This document shows, piece by piece, positions 44,322 to 53,652 of a stretch of DNA of 64,000 nt. A program made the translations under genes and the position numbers. This DNA comes from Bacteroides oleiciplenus YIT 12058. Lineage in GTDB: Bacteria > Bacteroidota > Bacteroidia > Bacteroidales > Bacteroidaceae. Where the stretch lies: the NCBI RefSeq assembly GCF_000315485.1, contig NZ_JH992942.1, forward strand, positions 94,632 through 158,631, given 5' to 3'. The notes under the pieces were generated by a model, which made no database searches, was not told where the DNA came from, and saw nothing but the letters and a program-made list of their open reading frames with translations. Within the stretch, counting starts at the first letter, position 1, and each line of letters starts with the position of its first letter.

Positions 44322-46223
44322 TTATTTAGCGGCAACCTTTAGAAGTTCCTCCTTCATGGTGTTCACACCGGGGAAACCTACTTGCCTGTATTTTACATTT
44401 CCTTCGCGGTCTATAATAAGATAGGTGGGAACACCTGAAATATTGAAACTCTTACCCAGATAGTTCCATTGAGCAGCCGTCACACGGTAGTGTTCACCAT
44501 GAATATCAGGAATCATATTCTCCCAGGTCTTCAACGGAGAAGTTTCGCCGGTGATGTACAGATATACGATGTCCTTGTCTTTCAGTTCTTCCTTCATGGG
44601 TACCATCTCTTTGTTGGCCATGCGGCATGGACCGCACCAAGTAGCCCAGAAATCAACCAGTAACACTTTGCCACTGAATTTGCTGATGATGGAGGCAAAA
44701 AGATCCTCGTCGCTGACCTCTCCGGCCTCATTAACGGTGAAACCCGTCTTTTTCTTATTAGCTTCAATCCTTGCCAGTAAATCATCGTTGGCAGCAATCA
44801 CCATATTGCGGTAGGCGGTGGGCAGGGTAGCAAGAGTTGCCTTTTGCTCTTCGGTTAGCGGTGTGAAGTCTTTGATACCCCGGTAGAGAGGAATGGTTCG
44901 GGCAATATCAAAGAAGATGCCGCTGTCGGTTCCCCATGCTTTGGCAAAGTCTTCACTTCGGCTGTAATAGACTGCTATGACGTTTACGTATTGGCTGGAC
45001 AAGGTTGTTTGCGGAATATTCAGTAGTGCAAAATCAGCATTGGGAATATAGTCGTCGGGTACTTGTCTGGCAAGTTCCTGAAAATACTTTTGTGCTTCTT
45101 CCCGTTTCAATTGATTAGCCTCGATGGCAGCCGATGTCAGTGAATTAGCTGCTGAACGTAATAATCCGATGGTAGACAGCTTATTGTTGTTCGTGAGCAA
45201 CTGGCGTGTTGCCGGACTGCAGGAGAGTTTGTCTATTTCTGCTTGCACTTCCTCAGAAATTTTAACTATACGTTCTTTATACGCATCTATACCTATTCCG
45301 GCAAACTCCTTTATATTCTTATACACTTTCTGTTGTATGTTCGTATCAGGCATATCCCGGTTCAATTCTTGCGCTATGGCAGCCAACGGACCGTTCACGT
45401 ATATGATTTCTCCGTAAGGTTTTCCCTCTTTGTGGAATTTGGAGTTGCGACGGGAAATTTCACGCAAGTTGATGTATACTTCTGTGGTTTGTCCCGGTTC
45501 CATGAAAATCTGGAGTGGACTGCTACCGGACATGTATATCGTACATGGCGTGCTGCTTGTCAATGGCACTTCTTTGCTGAAACTTCCATCCGACTGAATA
45601 TCTATCAGGATTTCCGACAGGTCACCTTTGGCACTTTCCCATGCCACCAGGGTGATTGGCGACGGCATGCCGGGGTAGAAGTCCAGCAACTTACCTTTCA
45701 GAACGGCTTTACCGTATCCGACGACTGGTTCAGGTAATTCAGCTTTCATATCCGCCTTATGTACAACGGCTTCTTTGGGCAGTATCAGCTTCGGCAGGTT
45801 CTTGCCTTTCAGTTGTATCCCCCAAATGCTGAAACCGTTTTCTATGTCGGCTCCTTCGGTGAAGTCTACGGAAGTAACCGAGTCGGGGAGGGGAGGAAAT
45901 ACTAATTGAAATTCTGCTTCACCCGATTCCGGCATCCAGAATTCTTTGTCCGGTGTGATGCCTATGCCCGAACGCAATGGATAAGTTTCTCCGTTATTGT
46001 CTTTCAGATAACTTCCTGCGGCAATCTTTATCCAGTTCTTAGGCCGATATTTGGCGTAGATGTGCAGGATGGTAGCCGTATCGCTAATCTCGACTTTGCT
46101 GACTTCGATAGAAGTGGTGCTGCTTACGATGAACGGAGGCTGTTCTATCACTTTGTTTTTAGCTTGAATAGTGCAGCATATGCATAGCAACAAACTGCTG
46201 AGTAATAAATTGAGTCGTTTCAT
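44322..46223 (-). CDS. TlpA-like thiol-disulfide oxidoreductase with long N-terminal region
   Basis: The start at 46223 gives a signal peptide (MKRLNLLLSSLLLCICCTIQA) and a 633-residue protein; an upstream in-frame start at 46316 would put extra residues before it and is beyond the promoter-like box. Residues about 450-633 are a thioredoxin fold with WATWCGPCRMAN and a cis-Pro loop near ISGVPTYLII. The first 400 residues form a Bacteroides-type extension with beta-rich and helical parts. Likely periplasmic disulfide reduction; partner unknown. Confidence 0.9.
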   Translation of the reverse strand: MKRLNLLLSSLLLCICCTIQAKNKVIEQPPFIVSSTTSIEVSKVEISDTATILHIYAKYRPKNWIKIAAGSYLKDNNGETYPLRSGIGITPDKEFWMPESGEAEFQLVFPPLPDSVTSVDFTEGADIENGFSIWGIQLKGKNLPKLILPKEAVVHKADMKAELPEPVVGYGKAVLKGKLLDFYPGMPSPITLVAWESAKGDLSEILIDIQSDGSFSKEVPLTSSTPCTIYMSGSSPLQIFMEPGQTTEVYINLREISRRNSKFHKEGKPYGEIIYVNGPLAAIAQELNRDMPDTNIQQKVYKNIKEFAGIGIDAYKERIVKISEEVQAEIDKLSCSPATRQLLTNNNKLSTIGLLRSAANSLTSAAIEANQLKREEAQKYFQELARQVPDDYIPNADFALLNIPQTTLSSQYVNVIAVYYSRSEDFAKAWGTDSGIFFDIARTIPLYRGIKDFTPLTEEQKATLATLPTAYRNMVIAANDDLLARIEANKKKTGFTVNEAGEVSDEDLFASIISKFSGKVLLVDFWATWCGPCRMANKEMVPMKEELKDKDIVYLYITGETSPLKTWENMIPDIHGEHYRVTAAQWNYLGKSFNISGVPTYLIIDREGNVKYRQVGFPGVNTMKEELLKVAAK

Positions 46224-46590
46224 AATATGTAGTTTTTTGTTCAAAGTTACGAATCTTTCGTAAAGGAGCAACCTTTTGTTGGTTAATTGATGCAAAAGTG
46301 AAAAGAAATGAATCAAATGATAATTTAGCGCAGCCTAAGCCTGAAAGGCTTTCAGCCTTGAGCTGCGCAATAATCGCCTCTTCTATTCATAACCGCTACA
46401 GAAACATTCTATTCCGCTTCCAGAAGGTTGTTGTTTCAGCCTTCAGCCATTCATTTTTTTTCTTGTATTGTTTTGCTGATGGAGGTTACAGGATGAAGAA
46501 CCTGCGTAAATGCTTGCTTCTGAGGGTTTCACTCCCTTTGTTTTGTTTTAAAGATACTGTTCTGTATGTATTGATATATAAGTGGTTGCA
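46224..46590. other. Start of a 622-bp gene-free gap: promoter, small hairpin and direct repeat
   Basis: The gap 46224-46845 is divergent. On the minus strand TAACTTTG (46242-46249) is a -7 box for the TlpA-like gene. GTTAATTGATGCAAAA occurs at 46282-46297 and again at 46773-46788. GCGCAGC (46328-46334) and GCTGCGC (46361-46367) enclose nested small hairpins including CTGAAAGGCTTTCAG. The remainder to 46590 shows nothing coding; a 117-codon frame here looks random. Confidence 0.6.
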
Positions 46591-46743
46591 GTTTCCTATA
46601 GCCAGGAAACTCTCGTTTCTATGCTTAGGAACGCTCGTTTCCAAGCCTTAGAAACTCCAGTTCCCATAAGAGGAAACTGTAGTTTCCTACCGTGGAAACT
46701 GTAGTTCCCTACTGCGTGAACGCTCGTTCCCCTTCGTGGGAAC
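46591..46743. repeat. Tandem array of seven mini-hairpins, GTTTCC...GGAAAC
   Basis: GTTTCC (or GTTCC/GTTTCT) occurs at 46591, 46615, 46637, 46660, 46682, 46704 and 46726, each followed after 6-9 bases by its inverse GGAAAC (or GGAAC/GAAAC/GAAC). Units are joined by four-base linkers TCTC, GCTC, TCCA, TGTA, TGTA and GCTC. The period is 22-24 bp. Read from linker to linker, palindromes such as GGAAACTGTAGTTTCC repeat. No homology to the other two palindromic arrays in the window, but the same pitch. Confidence 0.92.
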
Positions 46744-46814
46744 TGATACGAATGTAGTATACAACCCCGTTTGTTAATTGATGCAAAACCAATGGGATTT
46801 GTTATTTTTCAGTG

Positions 46815-46822
46815 TACCTTTG
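46815..46822 (+). promoter_or_regulatory. Probable -7 box of the SGNH hydrolase gene
   Basis: TACCTTTG fits TAnnTTTG and lies 23 bp before the ATG at 46846. The right copy of the 16-bp direct repeat (46773-46788) is just upstream, where a regulator could bind. Confidence 0.55.
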
Positions 46823-46845
46823 GCTTATCTTAATATCTACTAATC

Positions 46846-47910
46846 ATGAGAACCAGACTTTTTATTGTAGGATTGTTGCTGACCATGTCAGCCAATTCCC
46901 AAATCCTCTATCACGATGCTTCTGCTTTTCCTCTTTTGGGTAAAGCTACAGATGCCACACTTACCCGTTATGAACGCCTTCCGGATTCTTTGGAACACAT
47001 TTCCCGTAAACCTCTCTGGGATTTAGGACGGAACAGTGCCGGACTTGCCCTGCGCTTCCGCTCCAACTCCACTTGCATTGCGGCAAAGTGGGAAGTCCGG
47101 AATAATATGAGTATGAATCACATGACGCCCACAGGTATCAAGGGACTCGATCTTTACTGCCTGCAAGATGGTAAGTGGGTATTTGCCGGCAGCGGACGTC
47201 CGCAAGGCAAAACCAACGAAGCCACAATGGTAAAAAACATGGTCCCCGAAGAACGTGAATATCTTTTATACCTTTCTTTGTATGACGGGGTCACTTCGTT
47301 GGCTATCGGAGTAGATAGTCTTTCAATGATTGAACAGCCGGCTGTCGACTTGCCGGTACGTAAGAAACCGGTAGTTTTCTATGGAACCAGTATTTTGCAA
47401 GGTGGCTGTGCATCTCGCCCCGGTATGGCTCACACCAATATTCTGGAACGCTGGCTTAATCGTGAATGTATCAATTTAGGTTTTAGTGGCAATGCTTTGC
47501 TCGATTTGGAAATAGCTGAGGTATTAGCTTCCGTTGATGCTTCTATGTTTATTCTGGACTTTTTGCCTAACGCTACGGTGGAACAGATGAAAGAGCGTGC
47601 GGAGAAATTTTATTCTATTGTTCGTGCCAAGCATCCTGATACCCCTATTCTCTTTGTAGAAGATCCTATTTTTCCTCACTCCCGCTTCGATAAAAAAGTT
47701 GCGCAGGAAGTGAAGCATAAGAATGAAACAATCGCAGCTATTTTTCAGTCGCTGAAGAAACAAGGTGATAAGAATATCTACTTTCTTTCTTCCAAAGATA
47801 TCATCGGCCATGATGGTGAAGCAACCGTCGATGGCGTCCATTTTACAGATTTGGGCTTTATGCGCTATGCAGAAATTTTGTATCCATTAATTAAGAAACA
47901 TATTCGATAA
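46846..47910 (+). CDS. Secreted SGNH/GDSL hydrolase
   Basis: The 354-residue protein has a signal peptide (MRTRLFIVGLLLTMSANS). The first half is a beta-rich domain with KGLDLYCLQDGKWVF, the GxDLY-type domain found before some SGNH enzymes. The second half holds the catalytic Ser182 in FYGTSILQGG and Asp329/His332 in DGVHF. Such proteins remove acyl groups (often acetyl) from glycans. Its stop is 16 bp before the GH92 gene start, suggesting joint action on an acylated mannoside. Confidence 0.88.
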   Translation: MRTRLFIVGLLLTMSANSQILYHDASAFPLLGKATDATLTRYERLPDSLEHISRKPLWDLGRNSAGLALRFRSNSTCIAAKWEVRNNMSMNHMTPTGIKGLDLYCLQDGKWVFAGSGRPQGKTNEATMVKNMVPEEREYLLYLSLYDGVTSLAIGVDSLSMIEQPAVDLPVRKKPVVFYGTSILQGGCASRPGMAHTNILERWLNRECINLGFSGNALLDLEIAEVLASVDASMFILDFLPNATVEQMKERAEKFYSIVRAKHPDTPILFVEDPIFPHSRFDKKVAQEVKHKNETIAAIFQSLKKQGDKNIYFLSSKDIIGHDGEATVDGVHFTDLGFMRYAEILYPLIKKHIR

Positions 47911-47926
47911 CTCTTTATTTGTGCAA

Positions 47927-50209
47927 ATGAAACAAGGCAGATTTTTGGTGTCAGTTTTACTAATCTCGCTTTCTTTCTGCGGCTATGCTCAGAAAGAACC
48001 GGTAGATTATGTCAATACGATTATTGGTGCTTCAACTTCGGCTGAGGCTGGAAAATCCGGTCATGGCTTGGGCAAAACGTTTCCGGGTAGTTGTACCCCT
48101 TTTGGATTGGTACAACTGAGTCCGGATACTAAAACCGGAGGTGATAATGGTCCCGGATATTCGTGGCATCACTCAACGATCGAAGGATTCAGTTTCACAC
48201 ATTTAAGCGGCATTGGCTGGTATGGTGATTTGGGCAATTTTTTGGTAATGCCCACTACCGGGCCGTTGCATACTTTCAAAGGAACCGATAATAAACCGGA
48301 GGAAGGTTACCGTTCCAGATATTCTCATGATACGGAGATTACGCAAGCGGGATACTACTCTGTACAGTTGCAAGACTACCGGATTAAGGTGGAACTGACA
48401 TCCGCACCCCGTTCAGGAATCCTGCGTTTCACTTATCCTGAATCGGAGACATCGCGTATTCAGATAGATCTGGCCCGTAGGATAGGCGGTACTTCTGATG
48501 AGCAATATGTAGAAAAGGTGAATGAATACACAATCCGGGGCTGGATGAAATGCACACCTGCCTGTGGAGGTTGGGGAAACGGTTCCGGACAAGCAGACTA
48601 CACTGTTTATTTCTATTGCTGTTTCGACCGCCCGTTAGCGGAATACGGCGTTTGGAGTGCCTCTATCCCCGATGGTATCAGCAGAAAGAATGATGCAAAT
48701 GACAATCCTGTCTATTTTAATTATATAAGAGATGCGCAGATATTGAAAGCTCCTGAAAAAGTACAAGGAAAGCATTTAGGCTTTTATACGGAGTTTCCCA
48801 CACAGAAGGGCGACCAGGTCCTGCTGAAATGCGGCATCTCATTTGTCAGCATGGAAGGGGCGCAGCGTAACTTGGAACAGGATATTCCGGATTGGGACTT
48901 TGAACGGATAAGAATGGCTACGCGGGAGTTATGGAATCAAGCTTTATCCTCCGTAAAAGTAGAAGGAGCTGAGAGGGATAAAACCATCTTTTATACATCT
49001 TTGTATCACACAATGATTGATCCGCGCTGTTTCTCCGACTGTGACGGTCAGTATGTGGGGGCGGACAAGAAAATTCATAGGACAGGGAACTTTACCTATC
49101 GTACGGTTTTTAGTGGCTGGGATGTGTTCCGCAGCCAGTTTCCTCTGCAAACGTTAATCAATCCCCGTTTGGTGAATGATGAAATAAACTCTTTGATTCA
49201 GATAGCCCAATTAAGTGGAAAAGAATATTATCCGCGTTGGGAAGTTGTGAATGCATATTCCGGTTGTATGCTAGGCAACCCGGCCATATCTGTGCTGGCA
49301 GATGCTTATGAAAAAGGTATACGGGAGTATGATGTGCAGAAAGCGGTGGAATATGCTGCCAATACTCAGGAGCATTTTGGGAATGGAGATTTGGGTTATA
49401 CTCCCGGCAGTCTTTCCCATACGCTGGAATATGCTTATACGGACTGGTGTCTGGGACAACTTATGCATTCTTTGGGTAAGAAGAAGGAAGCGGCTGAATA
49501 TGAAAAGAGGGCGGGAGCTTATCGGAATGTCTGGAATGATAGTGTGAAATGGTTTTGTACACGTGTGAAAGGAGGCGGTTGGCTGCCTTGGCGTGGCCGT
49601 ACAGTACAGGACCAGGGCACAACGGAAAGTAACCCTTTCCAGCAAGGCTGGTTTGTTCCTCATGATATAGAAGGAATGAAGGCTTTGATGGGCGGACAGG
49701 AAAAGTTCGATGCAGAGCTGGAAGAGTTCTTTGCCAATGTTCCGGAAGACTTTTTGTGGAACGACTATTATAACCATCCCAATGAACCTAATCATCATGT
49801 ACCATTTCTCTTCAATTATTCTTCTCGTCCGTGGCTGACGCAGAAGTGGACCAGGAAGATTTGTGATAAAGCCTATGGAGATGATGTACTGGGACTATGT
49901 GGAAACGAAGACGTGGGACAGATGTCGGCATGGTATGTATTGGCAGCTATGGGCATCCATCCGGTGTGTCCGGGTAATCCGCGTTATGAGATTACCAGTC
50001 CTGTCTTCCATGCGGTTGAAATCAATTTGGACACACACTTTTATTCCGGCAAAAACTTCAAAATCGTAGCACATAATAATTCACCGGAGAATATCTATAT
50101 TCGTTCCGTGTCCTTGAATGGCAAAAAGTTGAACCACTTATGGATAACGCATGATGAGATTGTGAAAGGCGGTGTCCTGGAATTTGAAATGGGGGCAGAG
50201 CCGATTTAG
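47927..50209 (+). CDS. GH92 alpha-mannosidase
   Basis: This roughly 760-residue protein starts at the ATG 47927; an in-frame GTG six bases earlier is less likely. After a signal peptide it shows the GH92 pattern: VDYVNTIIGAS, GHGLGKTFPGSCTPFGLVQ, DTKTGG, GFSFTHLSGIG, then in the catalytic (alpha/alpha) domain TESNPFQQGWFVPHD and GNEDVGQMSAWYVLAAMGIHPV. GH92 enzymes are calcium-dependent exo-alpha-mannosidases acting on host N-glycans or yeast mannan. Linkage preference cannot be read here. The stop overlaps the end of a convergent permease gene by four bases, with no terminator between. Confidence 0.95.
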   Translation: MKQGRFLVSVLLISLSFCGYAQKEPVDYVNTIIGASTSAEAGKSGHGLGKTFPGSCTPFGLVQLSPDTKTGGDNGPGYSWHHSTIEGFSFTHLSGIGWYGDLGNFLVMPTTGPLHTFKGTDNKPEEGYRSRYSHDTEITQAGYYSVQLQDYRIKVELTSAPRSGILRFTYPESETSRIQIDLARRIGGTSDEQYVEKVNEYTIRGWMKCTPACGGWGNGSGQADYTVYFYCCFDRPLAEYGVWSASIPDGISRKNDANDNPVYFNYIRDAQILKAPEKVQGKHLGFYTEFPTQKGDQVLLKCGISFVSMEGAQRNLEQDIPDWDFERIRMATRELWNQALSSVKVEGAERDKTIFYTSLYHTMIDPRCFSDCDGQYVGADKKIHRTGNFTYRTVFSGWDVFRSQFPLQTLINPRLVNDEINSLIQIAQLSGKEYYPRWEVVNAYSGCMLGNPAISVLADAYEKGIREYDVQKAVEYAANTQEHFGNGDLGYTPGSLSHTLEYAYTDWCLGQLMHSLGKKKEAAEYEKRAGAYRNVWNDSVKWFCTRVKGGGWLPWRGRTVQDQGTTESNPFQQGWFVPHDIEGMKALMGGQEKFDAELEEFFANVPEDFLWNDYYNHPNEPNHHVPFLFNYSSRPWLTQKWTRKICDKAYGDDVLGLCGNEDVGQMSAWYVLAAMGIHPVCPGNPRYEITSPVFHAVEINLDTHFYSGKNFKIVAHNNSPENIYIRSVSLNGKKLNHLWITHDEIVKGGVLEFEMGAEPI

Positions 50210-51441
50210 TGCTTGCCTTTGTATTCCTTATATTTCTCGATCACATGCTTCCGGCTTTGAATTATTTGCCAGCGATATACCCAACAGGTTGTCAGGAAAT
50301 AGATACCTGTCTGTATCCATAAAGCCCTGTATTCAAAAGCTACTTCGTTGAGACTGGCTCCCATGCTATTGATACGTACAAAGCCGTTGATACCGAAAGT
50401 TGATGGGAAGATATACGAAAAATATCTCCAGAAATCAGGCATTGCCGCTCCCGGCCAGGAAATGCCGGAAAGGAATAACAAGGGCACAGATGTGAATACG
50501 AATATCAACATACACGTCTCCCGGTTGCGTATGGCAATCGAGGCTGTCATGGCAAAGAAGATACAAGCAGCCAGGTAGGGTAGCAGGAAAAGAGTCAGTA
50601 CTCCCGGCTGTCCTATCTGGATGAGGTTGAACAAACGTGGCACTACACAAAGCACATAGACTGACACAAGAGCATATACCATAAAGTAGCTCAAACCTTT
50701 GCCGAAAACAATGCGTAGCGTACCGTTGTAATGCCGGTTGATGGGCACCAAGTCCTTGAAACGATTGTTTTCGCGTGCAGTTCCGGCGGAAAGTCCGATA
50801 CCGAGCAATAAAGTTTGCTGGATAATCAGTATCAATACAGCAGGTATCAGGAAGGCAGCAAAGCCGTTTGTCGGGTTGAAAAGGGTGACGTCTTCATATC
50901 TTATCGGATATACAGTGATTTCGTCCTGACGGTTGGTGCTATTGCCTGCCCGTTGTATCTTTATGTCGGCATTCATATCCAGAGATACACTTGTATTGGT
51001 GTTCAGCAGAGATTTATAATAAAGCAATCCGCTCATATCACAGAACAGACTGACTTGTGTTTGCTTCCCCTGGGCTATATCGTTGCTGAACTCAGCAGGT
51101 ATATAGATGATGCCATAAGCCAGACGATCTTTCAGCATTAGCTTGGCTTCTTCCATATCCGCGCAATATGCCACAATCTTTACCTCCGGGCTAGCATCCA
51201 CTTTGCGCAGATATTCGCGGCTCAATGCACTGCGGGAATTATCCACCACTACGGCAGGGACTTCACGTATCGTTTCGTTTGTATAAATGAAAGCATAAAT
51301 CAGCGGATATACCAACGGAACAAGCACAAAGAAGATGAGCACACCCTGATCGCGGAAGGTTGTGCGGAATTCCCGTATCCAGATATAGAATAAATCGTGG
51401 ATACCTTGTACTACTTTCTGTTTGAACGTCAGATGTTTCAT
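50206..51441 (-). CDS. ABC-2 type permease
   Basis: This 411-residue membrane protein has one N-terminal helix (GVLIFFVLVPLVYPLIYAFIY), a large periplasmic domain (PAVVVDNSRSALSREYL...), and five more helices, the pattern of YhhJ/YbhR-type ABC-2 permeases. It starts in a TAATG overlap with the stop of the preceding permease gene. It is the last gene of an export operon. Confidence 0.9.
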   Translation of the reverse strand: MKHLTFKQKVVQGIHDLFYIWIREFRTTFRDQGVLIFFVLVPLVYPLIYAFIYTNETIREVPAVVVDNSRSALSREYLRKVDASPEVKIVAYCADMEEAKLMLKDRLAYGIIYIPAEFSNDIAQGKQTQVSLFCDMSGLLYYKSLLNTNTSVSLDMNADIKIQRAGNSTNRQDEITVYPIRYEDVTLFNPTNGFAAFLIPAVLILIIQQTLLLGIGLSAGTARENNRFKDLVPINRHYNGTLRIVFGKGLSYFMVYALVSVYVLCVVPRLFNLIQIGQPGVLTLFLLPYLAACIFFAMTASIAIRNRETCMLIFVFTSVPLLFLSGISWPGAAMPDFWRYFSYIFPSTFGINGFVRINSMGASLNEVAFEYRALWIQTGIYFLTTCWVYRWQIIQSRKHVIEKYKEYKGKH

Positions 51442-52619
51442 TAGGGCACGTATTTATAATAAATCAGCGCTTCCTTGAGACGATGAACGATGAAGAAAGG
51501 AAGCATCATGAAAATAAGTAATGCCACATAGTTCATCCATGAATAAATCATCGGATAACCATTCAATGCCTGATCTACATAAATCAGGAAATAGTGGCGT
51601 AGCGGGAACAAATTAGCCAATCCTTGCAATACGGGATGCATGGCCATGGCAGGGAATGACAGTCCGCACATGGAGAACGAAAGTACTCCCCAAAGAGATG
51701 CAAAACTTAATCCCAGACGTAGAGTAGGCAACGTACCTATCATGAGTACACCCATGCCTTGCGAAGCCAACACCAGACAGAGGGTGGCAAGCAACATCGG
51801 CATGATTCCACTGTTACAGGGGAAATGCAGGAAACCGTATAGGTATACATTATACAGTATGCCCATCAGGAAAAAGATAGCCGTATGGGGCAGCAGTTTT
51901 CCGGCAAGGGAGATATAGATGGAATTATTTCCCATGCGCAGCCACTCGCGAGCCGTGCGGTCTTTTATTTCCACACCGATGGAATAAACTGTTATCATAA
52001 AAATCAGCAACATCAGTACACCCGGTGCGAAGGTGTTGCACAGGTATACGGAGTAGTTCAGCCACGGATTGTTTAGCGGGTGTGTCTCGATGATGATGGG
52101 TTGCAGAAATGCCATAGCCTGGTCCTCGGTAGCACCTTTGGCATACAGGCTGGTGCGTGCGGCAGCTCCCGATGCCAGCTCGCTCATCATCTTCATGTCT
52201 TTATAGAGCAGGGAACCGGCAATGAGCAGCGTGTTGTTGGTGTAGAATGATACAGTCGGCTGCCGTTGGGATTGTGCTTTGGAGGTGGTGCCTTGCGGAA
52301 TGTAATAGAAGCCGTAAATCTCCCCCTTCTGCATGGCGGTGCGTGCTTCGTTAATGGTGGGATAATGGGCCACCACGGCGGTCTGTTCAAAAGCATCCAG
52401 GTTGCGCACCAACTGGCGTGAAGTGGACGTCATGTCCTGGTCCACCACCCCTACGGGCATATTTACAGGAAGCCCCGAGTCCATCAGCGTAGTGAAGAAC
52501 ACATAGCAGAACAATGGCGCTATCACCATGCAAAACAAGTATAGCGGTCGTGAAACGAGCCGACGGCCTTCCCGTTTCATGACGTTCCACAAAGCTATGT
52601 ATTTCTTATCTCGTACCAT
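51441..52619 (-). CDS. ABC-2 type permease
   Basis: This paralog has the same layout: helix near residue 25 (LYLFCMVIAPLFCYVFFTTL), periplasmic domain (GVVDQDMTSTSRQLVRN), then several helices. The ATG at 52619 is preferred over an upstream GTG at 52634. It lies downstream of the membrane fusion gene. No ATP-binding subunit gene is in the operon. Confidence 0.9.
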   Translation of the reverse strand: MVRDKKYIALWNVMKREGRRLVSRPLYLFCMVIAPLFCYVFFTTLMDSGLPVNMPVGVVDQDMTSTSRQLVRNLDAFEQTAVVAHYPTINEARTAMQKGEIYGFYYIPQGTTSKAQSQRQPTVSFYTNNTLLIAGSLLYKDMKMMSELASGAAARTSLYAKGATEDQAMAFLQPIIIETHPLNNPWLNYSVYLCNTFAPGVLMLLIFMITVYSIGVEIKDRTAREWLRMGNNSIYISLAGKLLPHTAIFFLMGILYNVYLYGFLHFPCNSGIMPMLLATLCLVLASQGMGVLMIGTLPTLRLGLSFASLWGVLSFSMCGLSFPAMAMHPVLQGLANLFPLRHYFLIYVDQALNGYPMIYSWMNYVALLIFMMLPFFIVHRLKEALIYYKYVP

Positions 52620-52651
52620 CCCCTTATTTATCACTTATCACTAATCTCTAA

Positions 52652-53638
52652 TCACTTCTTAAGTATCACCGACATTCCCGGCCGCAACCCTTCCATCTTC
52701 TCCTGTGGCAGTGCTTTCACCTCGAAAGTCTTCAGGTCAAACTGTCCGGTTGTTTTCGTAGCTTTCCATGCTGCATATGTGCCGAGGTCCTTCATGTAGT
52801 TCACTTTCAATCGGATATTCTTATCCAGTGCCGGGACAAAAGCCTCAAATTCCGTACCCATGGTCAAACCTTGCAATAAATCTTCGCGGACATTAAACGT
52901 TACCCACATATCATCTAATATGGCGACATTCATAATCGGCGCACCGGTTCCTACCAATTCACCTACTTTCGGGAAGATTTCCGAAACCTCTCCCGCAGTC
53001 TGTGCTATCAGATAAGTTTCTTTGATATAAGACTCCACTTCAGCAACAGCCCCTTTTGCACGGTCCACCATGGCAGCTGCAGCAGCCTTGTCTTCACGTT
53101 CAGCACCGTTCTTGGCCATGTCATACTGGGATTTGGCAGCCTTTTCGGTAGCCACGGCAGCATCTCGTTGCGCTGTAACTTCGTCCAGCTTTTGTGCAGA
53201 CATTACTCCCTGATCGGCAAGGTTCTTCACACGCTTGTAAGATTTCTCAGCTATGGCAAGTCCTGCCTTGGCTTTTTGCCACATTTCAAACGCAGCCTGC
53301 ACCTGTTCGTGGCGGGCACCTTTCAGAGCTTTGTCATTCTGTGCCTGTGCAGCAGCTTCCGCGGCACGCGCCTGTTCCAGTTTCGCTAATACATCCGGAG
53401 CTTCCAGTATGGCAAGTGTATCTCCGGCCTGCACACTTTGTCCCTCCTTCACACGAAATTCCAGAATACGTCCCGGTACTTTACTCGATACCCGGTATTC
53501 CGTGACTTCAGCCTGACCCTGTACGATTTCCGGTCCTTTGCGCAACATGAAGAAACCGACTATGGCTACGATGGCAATGACGCCAGTCAGCGTTAAGAAC
53601 GCCAGTAGCATGTTACTGTTTTGTGATTTGGTATCCAT
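52652..53638 (-). CDS. HlyD-family membrane fusion protein
   Basis: This 328-residue protein has an N-terminal membrane anchor (LLAFLTLTGVIAIVAIVGFFM), a biotinyl-lipoyl-like segment (VPGRILEFRVKEGQSVQAGDTLA), a long helical hairpin rich in Ala, Glu and Lys (residues about 80-190), and a beta-barrel domain (MWVTFNVREDLLQGL). It links the inner-membrane permeases to the TolC-like channel. It starts 14 bp after the tolC-like gene. Confidence 0.93.
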   Translation of the reverse strand: MDTKSQNSNMLLAFLTLTGVIAIVAIVGFFMLRKGPEIVQGQAEVTEYRVSSKVPGRILEFRVKEGQSVQAGDTLAILEAPDVLAKLEQARAAEAAAQAQNDKALKGARHEQVQAAFEMWQKAKAGLAIAEKSYKRVKNLADQGVMSAQKLDEVTAQRDAAVATEKAAKSQYDMAKNGAEREDKAAAAAMVDRAKGAVAEVESYIKETYLIAQTAGEVSEIFPKVGELVGTGAPIMNVAILDDMWVTFNVREDLLQGLTMGTEFEAFVPALDKNIRLKVNYMKDLGTYAAWKATKTTGQFDLKTFEVKALPQEKMEGLRPGMSVILKK

Positions 53639-53652
53639 CTATTTTTTTATTT

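Noticed and set aside
46298..46651. 117-codon frame in the gap before the SGNH gene
   Set aside because: It crosses a hairpin and part of the repeat array and has the composition of random sequence.
46591..46743. CRISPR array
   Set aside because: Repeats are only 5-6 bp arms at 22-24 bp pitch, with variable arms and no cas genes.
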